DNA from: Chitinophagaceae bacterium
Lineage (GTDB): Bacteria > Bacteroidota > Bacteroidia > Chitinophagales > Chitinophagaceae
Length of the DNA stretch: 64,000 nucleotides
Assembly: GCA_016720745.1 (NCBI GenBank)
Contig: JADKKA010000018.1
Span: 186,001-250,000, forward strand
Direction of reading: 5' to 3'
The first letter of the stretch is position 1, and each line of letters starts with the position of its first letter. A program made the position numbers and the translations under genes. The notes under the pieces are model-generated. The model did not search any database. It was not told the DNA's origin and saw only the letters and a list, made by a program, of their open reading frames with translations. Shown here piece by piece: positions 35,681-44,085 of the stretch.

Positions 35681-36829
35681 ATGACGCCAACGATCCATTC
35701 CAAGCTGCCCAATGTGGGCACCACCATCTTCACCGTCATGAGCCGGCTTGCTACCGAACACCAGGCCATTAACCTGGGACAGGGTTTTCCTGATTATCCG
35801 ATGAGCCGGGAGCTGACCGGGCTGGTGGCCGAAGCTATGCATCAGGATTATAACCAGTATTCGCCGATGCCAGGCTGGATGCCTTTGCGGGAGTCGATTG
35901 CAGAAAAATCAGCCCTGCTCTATGGTGCCAATCTCAATCCGGATACCGAGATCACGATTACACCGGGTGGTACCTATGCTATTTACACAGCATTTACCAC
36001 TATCCTGCAACCGGGTGATGAAGTCATCGTTTTTGAGCCTGCCTATGACAGTTATATTCCCAATATTGAAGTGAATGGTGCAAAAGCGGTTACCATCAGT
36101 CTGGTGTATCCGGATTATCATATCGACTGGGAGGCAGTAAAGGCGGCAATTACCCCGCGCACAAAGGCCATCATCCTCAATTCACCGCATAATCCAACCG
36201 GCTCTGTCATCCGTGACGAAGATATTGTTGCGCTGCGTCGGGTAGTAGCCGATACCGGTATATTTATTATCAGCGATGAAGTATATGAACATTTAATATT
36301 TGATGGCATTCCGCATCAGAGTATGTTGCGTTACCCTGATTTGCTGGAACGTTCCTTTGTCTGTTTCTCCTTTGGCAAAACCTATCATTGTACCGGGTGG
36401 AAGCTTGGTTATTGTATTGCGCCTGCAGCATTGACAACAGAATTCAGAAAAGTACACCAGTTTAATTGTTTTTCCTGCTTTACACCGGCACAGGTAGCCC
36501 TGGCATCATTCATGAAAAATCAGGAAGCTTATTTATCATTATCAGCGGAGATGCAGGAAAAGCGTGATTATTTCAAAGAACTGATGCAGCAAACCCGGTT
36601 CAATATGCAGGAATCATACGGCAGCTATTTTATCTGTGGTACTTATGAAAGAATCAGCGATGAACCGGATAAAGATCTGGCGATCCGTTTAACCCGTGAA
36701 TTTGGGGTTGCCACGATCCCTGTTTCTGTATTTTACCGCAATGGAAAAGATGATCGGGTATTGCGGTTCTGCTTTGCCAAGAAAAAAGAAACGATCGAAG
36801 CGGCTGTAGAAAAACTCATTCGTATCTGA
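35681..36829 (+). CDS. ybdL: Methionine aminotransferase (PLP-dependent, class I/II)
   Basis: A 382-residue fold-type I aminotransferase. It has INLGQGFPDYPM, NQYSPMPGWMPLRE, HNPTGSVIRDED, IISDEVYEHL and the PLP-lysine motif SFGKTYHCTGWKLGYCIAP, which closely follows E. coli YbdL. It transaminates methionine and some aromatic amino acids with 2-oxoacids. A TAATTTTA element lies just before the start. Its stop shares a base with the next gene (TGATG). Confidence 0.93.
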   Translation: MTPTIHSKLPNVGTTIFTVMSRLATEHQAINLGQGFPDYPMSRELTGLVAEAMHQDYNQYSPMPGWMPLRESIAEKSALLYGANLNPDTEITITPGGTYAIYTAFTTILQPGDEVIVFEPAYDSYIPNIEVNGAKAVTISLVYPDYHIDWEAVKAAITPRTKAIILNSPHNPTGSVIRDEDIVALRRVVADTGIFIISDEVYEHLIFDGIPHQSMLRYPDLLERSFVCFSFGKTYHCTGWKLGYCIAPAALTTEFRKVHQFNCFSCFTPAQVALASFMKNQEAYLSLSAEMQEKRDYFKELMQQTRFNMQESYGSYFICGTYERISDEPDKDLAIRLTREFGVATIPVSVFYRNGKDDRVLRFCFAKKKETIEAAVEKLIRI

Positions 36830-37731
36830 TGCCAATTGATCACAGATACAGGGGGATTGTTTATATGCTGCTGGCCGCCCTGGGCTTTTCGCTGATGGGT
36901 GGTGCGGCTAAATTACTCAAGGGCAGTTTTGGAGCGGGTCAACTGGTGTTCTGGAGAAATGCAGTTGGACTGATTGCCCTCATCATTGGATTTATGATCA
37001 GGCCTCCTCAAAGCAAGGGAGGAAAATTCCATCTGTTATTATTTCGGGGGATGATGGGTACAACAGCACTGTATACTCTCTTGTACTGTATCCTGCATAT
37101 TCCGTTGGGGACGGCGATGACTTATAATCTTACCTCTGCTCTTTTCATCGCTGTATTTTCTTTTTTGCTTTTCAGAGAATACCATGGCCGCGTTGTGTTG
37201 TTCTCTGTTTTACTGGGATTCGCGGGTATGCTACTGGTGTATAAACCTGCGATGCATTTTCCCTGGTATTATCATATGGCCGGATTAATCTCGGGTATCA
37301 CTTCCGCATTGGCATATATTACGGTGAATCGTTTAGCCGGATATTATGATAATCGCATCATTGTACTCGCTTTTATCGGGACCGGAGTACTGGTGCCCTT
37401 GTTATTGATGGGGGTGGGTTATGCGTTTTCCTTTCCGGAAGATGATGTATTTTTTATTCGCTGGAAGTGGCCGCAGGGTGTTCAATGGTTTTATGTACTC
37501 TGGTTGGGTCTGGCCGCCTTATTCGGCCAGTATTTTGTTACACGGGCCTATGGCGCGGATAAGGCCGGGATTGTGTCAGCCATTGGCTATGCCAATATCA
37601 TTTTCTCTGTATTCATCGGTATGGCCCTTGGTGATGCCTTCCCCGACTGGATGTCGGCACTGGGTATGGCCTGTATTATTTCTTCCGGTATACTCATCTC
37701 CCTTTTTAAACGGAAAAAGGCGGAAAATTGA
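36829..37731 (+). CDS. EamA/DMT-family transporter
   Basis: A 300-residue integral membrane protein with ten predicted helices in two five-helix EamA repeats. It starts YRGIVYMLLAALGFSLMGGAAKLLKG, and the second half begins with YYHMAGLISGITSALAYITV. The family exports metabolites such as amino acids or nucleotide sugars; the substrate is unknown. It overlaps the aminotransferase stop by one base, so the two are co-translated and a methionine- or keto-acid-linked substrate is a weak guess. Confidence 0.88.
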   Translation: MPIDHRYRGIVYMLLAALGFSLMGGAAKLLKGSFGAGQLVFWRNAVGLIALIIGFMIRPPQSKGGKFHLLLFRGMMGTTALYTLLYCILHIPLGTAMTYNLTSALFIAVFSFLLFREYHGRVVLFSVLLGFAGMLLVYKPAMHFPWYYHMAGLISGITSALAYITVNRLAGYYDNRIIVLAFIGTGVLVPLLLMGVGYAFSFPEDDVFFIRWKWPQGVQWFYVLWLGLAALFGQYFVTRAYGADKAGIVSAIGYANIIFSVFIGMALGDAFPDWMSALGMACIISSGILISLFKRKKAEN

Positions 37732-37758
37732 CCGTTCATACCGTTTCTTCCCGAAATA

Positions 37759-37795
37759 TTTGGATAATTGATTTGTTTCATCGTATATTTGCGAT
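37759..37795 (+). promoter_or_regulatory. Promoter and probable ArsR operator
   Basis: TTTG (37759-37762), a 21-base spacer and TATATTTG (37784-37791) form a Bacteroidota promoter. The -7 box lies inside an imperfect palindrome, ATCGTATA/TTTGCGAT (37780-37795). An ArsR dimer bound there would block RNA polymerase, so arsR and the downstream genes are probably self-repressed and released by arsenite. Confidence 0.55.
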
Positions 37796-37817
37796 ATATA
37801 ATTAAACAACAAGTATC

Positions 37818-38153
37818 ATGGCCTTTCATAAAAAAGAAGAATTCACGGTAAAGGAACAGGAACTGGCGGCGTTTGCCAAAGCCATGAGTCACCCAGCCCG
37901 CATTGCCATTCTTAAAATCCTTGCCCAGCGGAACGAATGTATCTGTGGTGAGATTGTGGATGTCTTACCCCTGGCACAAAGTACCGTGAGTCAGCACCTG
38001 AAAGAACTGAAAGAAGCAGGCCTGATTAACGGATCGGTGGACGGACCCAGAAGCTGTTACTGCATTAACTGGAAGGCTTTTGATAAGTTCAACCAGGAAT
38101 TCAGTTTTCTATTCAGCAAATTAAAATTACAACAGGAGAAAGCCTGCTGTTAA
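37818..38153 (+). CDS. arsR: ArsR/SmtB-family arsenic repressor
   Basis: A 111-residue winged-helix repressor: MSHPARIAILKIL, then CICGEIVDVLPLAQSTVSQHLKELKEAGLI (helix-turn-helix). Cys41 and Cys43 (CIC) match the arsenite-sensing pair of E. coli ArsR, while the third Cys of the CVCxxC site is absent here. Two more (Cys80, Cys82) and a terminal Cys110-Cys111 pair could complete the site. It lies directly behind a promoter/operator palindrome and before arsM. It likely senses As(III) or Sb(III). Confidence 0.93.
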   Translation: MAFHKKEEFTVKEQELAAFAKAMSHPARIAILKILAQRNECICGEIVDVLPLAQSTVSQHLKELKEAGLINGSVDGPRSCYCINWKAFDKFNQEFSFLFSKLKLQQEKACC

Positions 38154-38185
38154 AAATACTATCATCAATCAAAAAAATAAATACC

Positions 38186-39043
38186 ATGGATAACAGTACA
38201 GCAATTAAGAATACCGTTCGCGAAAAATACACCGCGATTGCCAACCAGTCTAAAGATCAGAATATCAGCTCCTGCTGCGGTGCCACCGGTTGTGGTGATG
38301 GAAAAGCGGTGTATACCATCATGGCAGATGAGTATAAGGGAATGGAAGGATACAATCCGGATGCCGATCTGGGCCTAGGTTGTGGGTTACCCACCGAGTA
38401 TGCAAAAATTAAAGAAGGAGACACTGTAATTGACCTGGGAAGCGGAGCCGGTAATGATGCTTTTATTGCCCGCAAAATCACCGGTGAATCCGGTAAGGTT
38501 ATTGGTATAGATTTCACGGAAGCGATGATTGCAAGAGCCCGGGAAAACGTAGAAAAACTGGGTTTTAATAATGTAGAATTCAGACAGGGAGATATTGAAG
38601 ATATGCCGGTTACTTCAAATAAGGCAGATGTGATCGTGAGTAACTGTGTATTGAACCTGGTCCCCAATAAACATAAAGTATTTGGTGAAATCTACCGGGT
38701 ACTGAAACCGGGTGGCCATTTTTCCATATCAGATATTGTACTCGAAGGAGAGTTGCCTGCTAAATGGAGAGAGGTCGCTGAATTATATGCCGGTTGTATA
38801 TCCGGAGCCATTCAAAAATCAGCATACCTCGGTATAGTGGAAGAAGCCGGGTTTGATAACATCATCCTCCAGAAAAATAAACCCATCCATATACCTGTAG
38901 AGATCCTTTCTGAATACCTGAGTGCAGAAGAAATTGCTGCCTTTCAATCGAGCAATGTAAAAATCAGCAGTATCACCGTGTACGCAGAAAAACCGGCAAA
39001 AGATGACCGGAAATGTTGTGAACCCGGTAGCGGCTGCTGCTAA
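38186..39043 (+). CDS. arsM: Arsenite S-adenosylmethionine methyltransferase
   Basis: A 285-residue SAM methyltransferase. The SAM site is VIDLGSGAGNDAFIA, and the family core is LGLGCGLPTEYA, SNCVLNLVPNK and ELYAGCISGA, which carry the three arsenite-binding cysteines. It converts As(III) to methylated, volatile species. The N-terminus has a CCGATGCG stretch and the C-terminus ends KCCEPGSGCC, both additional Cys pairs. It starts 32 bp after arsR and is followed after 35 bp by a Cys-Cys microprotein. Confidence 0.95.
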   Translation: MDNSTAIKNTVREKYTAIANQSKDQNISSCCGATGCGDGKAVYTIMADEYKGMEGYNPDADLGLGCGLPTEYAKIKEGDTVIDLGSGAGNDAFIARKITGESGKVIGIDFTEAMIARARENVEKLGFNNVEFRQGDIEDMPVTSNKADVIVSNCVLNLVPNKHKVFGEIYRVLKPGGHFSISDIVLEGELPAKWREVAELYAGCISGAIQKSAYLGIVEEAGFDNIILQKNKPIHIPVEILSEYLSAEEIAAFQSSNVKISSITVYAEKPAKDDRKCCEPGSGCC

Positions 39044-39078
39044 TCACTTCTCTTATCTATTCATATAAAAGTAAAGCC

Positions 39079-39156
39079 ATGAAACAAACAATCAATCAGA
39101 AGGATCCCGGAAACGGTTCCTGCTGCGGTAACCTCACAGAAACAGGATGCTGCTAA
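39079..39156 (+). CDS. 25-residue Cys-Cys microprotein in the ars operon
   Basis: A complete small frame, ATG 39079 to TAA 39156, encodes 25 residues starting MKQTINQKDP, with CCGN in the middle and the ending TGCC. It is too short for usual gene calling. Its SCCG and terminal GCC elements resemble the N- and C-termini of ArsM, and ArsR also ends in CC. It sits between arsM and a terminator, in the right orientation and spacing for the same transcript. A role in binding or handing over As(III) is inference. A chance frame is possible, but two Cys pairs in this place make that less likely. Confidence 0.55.
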   Translation: MKQTINQKDPGNGSCCGNLTETGCC

Positions 39157-39164
39157 TCTTAACA

Positions 39165-39200
39165 ACCTGTCGCGGTGAAAACTGCGACAGGTATTTTATT
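39165..39200 (+). terminator. Terminator/attenuator between microprotein and arsC
   Basis: A perfect 9-bp stem (ACCTGTCGC 39165-39173 with GCGACAGGT 39184-39192), 10-base loop, then ATTTTATTTTT. It ends 8 bp before arsC, so arsC either depends on read-through or has its own signals. The upstream genes would be more expressed. Confidence 0.8.
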
Positions 39201-39208
39201 TTTACAAC

Positions 39209-39604
39209 ATGAAGAAAAAATTATTATTTGTTTGTATTGAGAATAGTAATCGTAGCCAGATGAGCCAGGCATTTGCAAAGATCCTGGGAGGAGAAAATGT
39301 GGAGGCTTATAGTGCCGGCTCAAAACCTTCGGGAATCGTGAATCCAAAAGCGATAGCCGCCATGAAGGAATTGGGATATGATCTGAGTACCCATGATTCG
39401 AAATCACTGGATGAAGTTAAACAATATGCCCCCTTTGATGCCGTAGTGACCATGGGCTGTGGTGATGCCTGTCCCTGGATGCCCGCCACTCGTTTTGTAG
39501 ACTGGCAGATACCGGATCCAAAACATATGGAACCTGCCAACTTTAATCAGGTAAGGGATTTGATCCGTGATCAGGTGGCTGCCTTACTGGCGACTATTCA
39601 ATAA
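39209..39604 (+). CDS. arsC: Arsenate reductase (low-molecular-weight phosphatase type)
   Basis: A 131-residue protein of the thioredoxin-coupled ArsC family. The nucleophile loop is CIENSNRSQ (Cys9, Arg15). The other redox cysteines are Cys84 and Cys88 in TMGCGDACPW, and DWQIPDP supplies the catalytic Asp. It reduces arsenate to arsenite, which ArsM can then methylate. It lies after a strong hairpin terminator and no ars efflux pump follows, so methylation seems to be the outlet in this locus. Confidence 0.92.
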   Translation: MKKKLLFVCIENSNRSQMSQAFAKILGGENVEAYSAGSKPSGIVNPKAIAAMKELGYDLSTHDSKSLDEVKQYAPFDAVVTMGCGDACPWMPATRFVDWQIPDPKHMEPANFNQVRDLIRDQVAALLATIQ

Positions 39605-39606
39605 TT

Positions 39607-40140
39607 TTATTGAAGGTATTTTTCGGGGATGGGATTATCTGCGGTTTCACCCTGCCAGAAAATAGAGAGTATCCACCAGCGTTTCCCGTCATTCCATAAC
39701 TGGATACTATTGATACCTCTGGTAAAAGGACTGGTGTCAGTGGCCTTGTGCCTGGATTCATAAGTACTGAAAACCTGTACCACCGATCCATACTGATCTG
39801 TTTTCCTACTGATTTCTTTTTCAAAGAATCCTTCCTTTTCAAAATAAGGTTTGGCATTAAGAATATACTGCTCCAGGTTAAACACCCGGTGATCGTAAGT
39901 ACCATCCATACGTTTTCCGGTCGGAATTAATCTGGCTTCAAAAGCAAATAAAGTACGCATCCGGTCCCAGTTCCTGGTCTGTCCGGCAGGACCTGAAATA
40001 ACATCGTACAATGCTGTCAGAATACTGCTTATACTTTCCACATCAGCTGGATTAGCCGGAATAGAATCCAGCATGGCAGGGTTCGCTTTTCCGGAAACAG
40101 AGAGGAAAAAACAGGTAATCGACAGTATCAATATTTTCAT
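39607..40140 (-). CDS. Secreted SnoaL/NTF2-like protein, function unknown
   Basis: About 177 residues with signal peptide MKILILSITCFFLSVSGKANP. The mature part (VESISSILTALYDVISGPAGQTRNWDRMRTLF...) looks like an NTF2/SnoaL cone-fold protein with a WRRWWILSIFWQ-like end (KRWWILSIFWQGE). The frame runs upstream to 40170 and would overlap nadA; ATG 40140 gives a standard signal peptide. It is the second gene after nadA with a 10-bp gap. Confidence 0.75.
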   Translation of the reverse strand: MKILILSITCFFLSVSGKANPAMLDSIPANPADVESISSILTALYDVISGPAGQTRNWDRMRTLFAFEARLIPTGKRMDGTYDHRVFNLEQYILNAKPYFEKEGFFEKEISRKTDQYGSVVQVFSTYESRHKATDTSPFTRGINSIQLWNDGKRWWILSIFWQGETADNPIPEKYLQ

Positions 40141-40150
40141 AACAAAGATT

Positions 40151-41158
40151 TTATAAACCAGCTTTGGCACTGATCTCGAGCATACGGTCTATCGGTTTTT
40201 TTGCTGCTAGCCGGAGTTCCTCCTCCATATTAATCTCCGGAACTTCATACTCCATACAGAGATACAATTTCTCCAGTGTATTCAGCTTCATATGGGGGCA
40301 GTCGTTACAGGCACAATTATTATTAGGCGGAGCCGGAATAAATGTTTTCTCCGGTGAGGATTTCATCATCTGGTGCAGGATACCTGTTTCAGTAGCCACA
40401 ATGTATTCTTTTGCAGCATCCGTCTTGGTGTACTTTAACAAGCCGGTAGTAGAACCAATATAATCTGCAATTTTCAGAATAGGTTCCTCACATTCCGGAT
40501 GGGCAATCAGTTTAGCTTCGGGGTGCCTGATTTTTAATTTGGTTATTTTTTCCAGACTAAAAATTTCATGTACCATACAGGCTCCGTCCCAGAGCAGCAT
40601 ATTCCTTCCGGTTACTTTGTTGATATAAGCTCCCAGGTTTTTATCGGGAGCGAAAATGATGGGTTGGTCTTTTGGAAAACTTTCCACAATGATCCTGGCA
40701 TTACTGCTGGTAACAATCACATCACTGAGCGCTTTGATACCTGCACTGCAGTTGATATAACTCACCACCACATGATCCGGATGTTTTTCCTTGAATTTAC
40801 TGAAAAGGGCGGGAGGACAGCTATCGCTCAGTGAACAACCTGCCTTCAAGTCAGGGATCACAACTTTTTTGGAAGGATTGAGAATTTTTGCTGTTTCAGC
40901 CATGAAATGTACACCGGCAAAAACAATCATATCCGCATTTGTTTTTTCAGCCTGCTGAGCGAGCCCCAGGCTATCGCCGATATAATCTGCCACATCCTGG
41001 ATATCCGGTTCCTGGTAGTAGTGCGCCAGCAGAACGGCATTTTTTTCTTTTTTCAATCTTTCAATCGCGGCAAAAAGATCCAGGGTGGGATCGAGATCAA
41101 TATCGAGAAAACCTCTTTTGTCAATTTGCTTCAGGGCTGCTGCTGTTTCCGGTTTCAT
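40151..41158 (-). CDS. nadA: Quinolinate synthase A
   Basis: A 335-residue NadA that condenses iminoaspartate with dihydroxyacetone phosphate to quinolinate, for NAD synthesis. It shows LLAHYYQEPDIQDVADYIGDSLGLAQ and the cysteine ligands of the 4Fe-4S cluster in AGCSLSDSCP, HPECEEP and CACNDCPHMKLNTLEK. It is divergent from the S46 peptidase across a 570-bp gene-free region. Confidence 0.95.
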   Translation of the reverse strand: MKPETAAALKQIDKRGFLDIDLDPTLDLFAAIERLKKEKNAVLLAHYYQEPDIQDVADYIGDSLGLAQQAEKTNADMIVFAGVHFMAETAKILNPSKKVVIPDLKAGCSLSDSCPPALFSKFKEKHPDHVVVSYINCSAGIKALSDVIVTSSNARIIVESFPKDQPIIFAPDKNLGAYINKVTGRNMLLWDGACMVHEIFSLEKITKLKIRHPEAKLIAHPECEEPILKIADYIGSTTGLLKYTKTDAAKEYIVATETGILHQMMKSSPEKTFIPAPPNNNCACNDCPHMKLNTLEKLYLCMEYEVPEINMEEELRLAAKKPIDRMLEISAKAGL

Positions 41159-41230
41159 GCTGTTTGTCTTTCAGGTTTGCAATATTGCACTGCATTCATC
41201 AGTTTTTCAAAACAATTTTTTTCCCGGTTC

Positions 41231-41584
41231 GTTTTAATACAATAATAGTATTAATATATTTTTATAAAAAAGAGTATATTATTATTACAGCTGTGAATTC
41301 GTGGAAAACAATTCCTGTAAAATTAAAGCATTCTTGAAATTCACATTCTAAACAGGGATATCCACAGTTATTATTTATACCAGCAGCGGCTTTCAGCGGT
41401 CTATCCACATCATTGTTAATAATCAGGTTGTATAAATAGACATGGTTTAGTGATAGTAACCGCTGTTAATAACATAGGGATAATAGGTGGTTTATCAGCC
41501 GCTTTAGGATCAGCACCCAGACTTCCACATTTTAGGAGCATTTCATTCGCTATCATTTCCCCGTTCCACAGGCACTTATCCACA
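41231..41584. other. Candidate chromosomal replication origin (DnaA boxes plus AT-rich block)
   Basis: The region 41159-41728 has no gene. Positions 41231-41290 contain only 7 G/C in 60 bases. To the right, on the same strand, lie ATATCCACA (41358-41366), CTATCCACA (41401-41409) and a perfect TTATCCACA (41576-41584). Degenerate TTCCACA-like sites lie near 41522 and 41563, and a further near-match, TTACCCACA, at 44002-44010. Boxes in one orientation beside a likely unwinding region are typical of oriC. dnaA is not in the window, so it remains unproven. Confidence 0.5.
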
Positions 41585-41728
41585 GTATTTGATCCCTGTT
41601 CACATAGCCGGGTGGAGAAATTTGCGGTTACCCCTTTAAAAAGCAGGGCTTTATTTGATGAATATCATCATTTCCGGCAACCAAAGATCAGGATGGAATC
41701 CTGTAATTTTAAGTTTTAAAACTGCTAT

Positions 41729-43897
41729 ATGAAATTAATGAAGCAAATAACCCTGGTATTTTGTCTGCTTTTTGCATCACTGGCCGTAAAAGCTGATGAA
41801 GGTATGTGGCTGCCGCAACTGCTGGCCAAACTGAATGAAAGGCAAATGAAGGCCATGGGTATGAAGATCAGTGCAGCGGATATATATAATATTAATAAAG
41901 GCAGCCTGAAAGATGCCATCGTAAGTTTTGGCGGCTTCTGTACCGGAGAAGTCATTTCTTCAAAAGGTCTCATCTTAACCAATCACCATTGCGGATTTGA
42001 TGCCATTCAGAATCATTCTACCCTGGAACATAATTATATCAGGGATGGTTTCTGGGCAAGGAATAACGGGGAGGAAATACCCAATCCCGGACTTTTTGTA
42101 ACTTTTATTGTAAGGATTGATGATGTAACAAAGGCGGTGCTGAACGGGGTTGTGGGAACAATGGATGAAAAAGAAAGGCAATCGCAGGTAGATAAAAATA
42201 TTGCGGCCCTCCGGAAAGAGGTGAAGAAAGAAGCTTATCAGGACAGTTATATCCGTCCGTTTTTTGATGGGAATCAGTATTTTTTATTTGTGACAGAAAC
42301 CTATAAAGATGTCAGATTAGTGGGAGCCCCTCCGTCTGCAGTTGGAAATTTTGGAAAGGATACAGATAACTGGATGTGGCCCCGTCATACCGGGGATTTT
42401 TCCATGTTCAGGATCTATGCCGGAAAGGATAATAAGCCGGCCGACTATTCAGCAGACAATATTCCCTATACACCGAAAAAATCATTATCCATTTCACTGG
42501 ATGGCGTAAAGGAAAATGATTTCACCATGGTATTTGGTTTTCCCGGACGTACCACTCAATATCTTCATTCAGCTGCTGTGGAGCAGATCATGACGGTGAA
42601 TGACCCGGCTAAAATTGCTATCCGGGAAAAAGCCCTGGCCGTGATTGACGGCTTTATGCGGAAAGATGAACAGATAAAAATTCAGTATGCGGCCAAATAT
42701 GCCAGTATACAGAACTCCTATAAAAAATGGCAGGGAGAAGTGCTCGGACTGAGTAGCACAAATGCAGTGGGGAAAAAGAAAAAACAGGAAGAAGAGTTTC
42801 AGGCAAGGGTGAATAAAAATCCGGCATTGAAATCACAATATGGTACCATATTGTCAGATCTGGCAGCTGCTTATGATGTATTAAAACCCTTTGGTTATGC
42901 CAGGGATTACTATCTTGAAATCACCAGTAAGGTTGAATTATTAACTGTTGCCGGCTGGATGAATTCACTGGTAGTGGCTTTTGAAAAAGACGGGGACAAG
43001 GGATACCAGCAAAGATTAAAACAGGCTAAATCTGCATTGGATGGATTGTTTGCTGAATATAATAATAAGGTTGATCAGCAACTTTTCTCCACCCTGATGG
43101 ACATGTATTATAATAATCAGGATGAAAAATACCAGTCGCCCTTGTTTCGTGAAAAAGTGATGGCCGCCGGAAAAAACTTTTCAGCACTGGCAGATAATAT
43201 CTATCAGGCGACACAGCTGGATGAAAAAGATAAAGCAATGGCTTTGCTGGATAAGCCTGCCGCCGAGCTGATCGCCTTTGTAAAAGCAGAACCCGTTGTA
43301 CAGTTATACAGGGATATTTCCGGAACTTATGCTGCCACGGTGGCCGGTGGTTTAAACGAAGTACAGGCCAGGATCAATAAAATGAACCGCACCTATGTAC
43401 AGGCGCAGATGGAAGTATTTAAAGAGAAAACTTTTTATCCCGATGCCAACAGTACGCTGCGGGTAACCTATGGCAATGTAAAAGGGTATAACCCGCGTGA
43501 TGCTGTTGGGTTTGATTATTATACCTATCTGGATGGCGTGATGGAAAAATACAAACCAGGCGATTACGAGTTTGATGTTCCAGAAAAACTCAGGGAGCTG
43601 AACCGCAACCGGGATTTTGGTCAGTATGGTGCCGGTGGCAAGATGCCGGTTTGTTTTATCGCCCGTAACCACACCACAGGTGGTAATTCCGGAAGCCCGG
43701 CCCTGGATGCCTATGGTAACCTGATCGGATTGAATTTTGACCGGGTCTGGGAGGGTACAATGAGTGATATCAACTACGACCCCTCCATTTGCCGGAACAT
43801 CATGGTAGACATCCGGTATGTACTGTTTATTGTAGACAAATTTGCCGGAGCCGGTCACCTGGTGCAGGAAATGAAGCTGGTACACCCCAAAAAATAA
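41729..43897 (+). CDS. S46-family dipeptidyl peptidase, DPP11-like
   Basis: A 722-residue secreted serine peptidase (signal MKLMKQITLVFCLLFASLAVKA) that removes dipeptides from the N-termini of peptides in the periplasm. The catalytic triad is visible: His in NHHCG (86/87), Asp223 in RHTGDFSMF, and Ser654 in GGNSGSP. An Arg lies 18 residues after the Ser (LIGLNFDRVWEGTMSD), as in the acidic-residue-specific DPP11 rather than the DPP7 type, which has Gly there. It is typical for Bacteroidota. A TAATTTTA element precedes the ATG at 41729 by 17 bp. Confidence 0.93.
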   Translation: MKLMKQITLVFCLLFASLAVKADEGMWLPQLLAKLNERQMKAMGMKISAADIYNINKGSLKDAIVSFGGFCTGEVISSKGLILTNHHCGFDAIQNHSTLEHNYIRDGFWARNNGEEIPNPGLFVTFIVRIDDVTKAVLNGVVGTMDEKERQSQVDKNIAALRKEVKKEAYQDSYIRPFFDGNQYFLFVTETYKDVRLVGAPPSAVGNFGKDTDNWMWPRHTGDFSMFRIYAGKDNKPADYSADNIPYTPKKSLSISLDGVKENDFTMVFGFPGRTTQYLHSAAVEQIMTVNDPAKIAIREKALAVIDGFMRKDEQIKIQYAAKYASIQNSYKKWQGEVLGLSSTNAVGKKKKQEEEFQARVNKNPALKSQYGTILSDLAAAYDVLKPFGYARDYYLEITSKVELLTVAGWMNSLVVAFEKDGDKGYQQRLKQAKSALDGLFAEYNNKVDQQLFSTLMDMYYNNQDEKYQSPLFREKVMAAGKNFSALADNIYQATQLDEKDKAMALLDKPAAELIAFVKAEPVVQLYRDISGTYAATVAGGLNEVQARINKMNRTYVQAQMEVFKEKTFYPDANSTLRVTYGNVKGYNPRDAVGFDYYTYLDGVMEKYKPGDYEFDVPEKLRELNRNRDFGQYGAGGKMPVCFIARNHTTGGNSGSPALDAYGNLIGLNFDRVWEGTMSDINYDPSICRNIMVDIRYVLFIVDKFAGAGHLVQEMKLVHPKK

Positions 43898-44028
43898 GAT
43901 AAAATCGACGTATTTTATTGATTATTAATAGTTAATGGGCGGAAGAGTCCAGAAAACGTTATTTTCTAAATCCCAAAGAATCAGTAAACTAATTCAGGGA
44001 CTTACCCACAGTATATCCCCAAAAGCCC

Positions 44029-44036
44029 TAATTTTG
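44029..44036 (+). promoter_or_regulatory. -7 box for the PPIase gene
   Basis: TAATTTTG fits TAnnTTTG and lies 49 bp before the ATG at 44086. The same gap (43898-44085) holds a DnaA-box-like TTACCCACA at 44002-44010. Confidence 0.35.
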
Positions 44037-44085
44037 CCGTCCCTCAAAGAAGGCCTTTGGGGGTTGTAAAACCCTATTCAATAGT

